Source: an uncultured Acidimicrobiia bacterium (GTDB taxonomy: Bacteria; Actinomycetota; Acidimicrobiia; Spongiisociales; JAENVV01). Taken from it: a stretch of DNA of 7,229 nucleotides. Position 1 is the stretch's first letter. Every line of letters begins with the position of its first letter. This document shows positions 7,063 through 7,229 of the stretch, in pieces. Both the position numbers and the translations under genes were made by a program. The notes below the pieces were generated by a model that saw only the letters and a program-made list of their open reading frames with translations, searched no databases and was not told where the DNA came from. The DNA lies in contig CAJQPD010000002.1 in NCBI GenBank assembly GCA_905480085.1, positions 1 through 7,229 on the forward strand, given 5' to 3'.

Positions 7063-7229
7063 GTGCACTACGACCACATCGTTATCACAGAGACGGAGGG
7101 CTACACCAGGGTCGAGATGGCCATAGCGGCTCGTCGTAACGCCCTGTCCGAAGCCCACCTTCGGGAGCTATTGTCGGCCTTCGAGACCATCGGGCAGTCG
7201 ACGGCCCCGGGAGTAATTCTCTCTGCGCA
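7063..7229 (+). CDS. Enoyl-CoA hydratase/isomerase (crotonase) family protein, 3' end missing
   Basis: Only the first 55 codons are present; the gene runs off the window end. The product starts with a beta-strand segment (HYDHIVITETEGYTRVEMAI), followed by AARRNALSEAHLRELLSAFE and then APGVILSA. This is the usual crotonase N-terminus, in which RxNALS precedes a helix and a VILxA strand leads toward the first oxyanion-hole segment. Here Ala replaces the Pro that often precedes the RRNAL motif. Family members act on CoA thioesters as hydratases, isomerases or related enzymes. The catalytic residues lie beyond the window, so substrate and reaction cannot be given. The start was chosen from the strong ribosome binding site 8 bases upstream. 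The gap to ppdK is only 36 bases with no terminator visible, so read-through from ppdK is likely. Confidence 0.82.
   Translation, partial: MHYDHIVITETEGYTRVEMAIAARRNALSEAHLRELLSAFETIGQSTAPGVILSA

Overview
The window looks like ordinary chromosomal DNA from a G+C-rich bacterium, most likely an actinomycete-type organism (Actinomycetota). Three things suggest this. The response regulator closely resembles mycobacterial RegX3 as I recall it. The RNase HII has a C-terminal block (GPSPIHRKSWVF) that I associate with actinobacterial and acidimicrobial proteins. Codon third positions are mostly G or C throughout. An Acidimicrobiia-like source is possible, but the sequence alone does not settle it. 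All recognisable genes lie on the + strand, and nothing points to a mobile element, tRNA, rRNA or CRISPR array.

Positions 1-3567 are the downstream half of a phosphate-starvation operon. It holds the C-terminal two thirds of PstB (ATPase of the high-affinity phosphate importer), PhoU, a RegX3/PhoB-type response regulator, and a PhoR-type sensor kinase with a predicted extracytoplasmic domain. Each start codon overlaps the preceding stop (ATGA, TTGA/TGATG, ATGA), so the four genes are probably co-transcribed and translationally coupled. Together they import phosphate, report transporter status to the kinase through PhoU, and switch on the Pho regulon through the response regulator.

At 3554-3573, across the kinase stop codon, lies a perfect 20-bp palindrome. 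Its core TTTCACGTGAAA is the core of the chromosome-partitioning site parS, but its flanking bases are those of a Noc-binding site. This is the most interesting non-coding signal in the window. rnhB (RNase HII) follows 24 bases after the kinase, starting at a GTG with a good ribosome binding site.

After a 90-base gap containing an imperfect inverted repeat comes ppdK, a complete pyruvate phosphate dikinase (886 aa) with all key catalytic motifs, used to interconvert pyruvate and PEP. Thirty-six bases later the first 55 codons of an enoyl-CoA hydratase/isomerase-family gene begin and run off the window end.

I found no clearly novel multi-gene system. The points worth a second look are the parS/NBS-like palindrome, a PhoU that has lost the acidic residues of its second metal-binding motif, and the pairing of a RegX3-like regulator with a PhoR-like (not SenX3-like) kinase.
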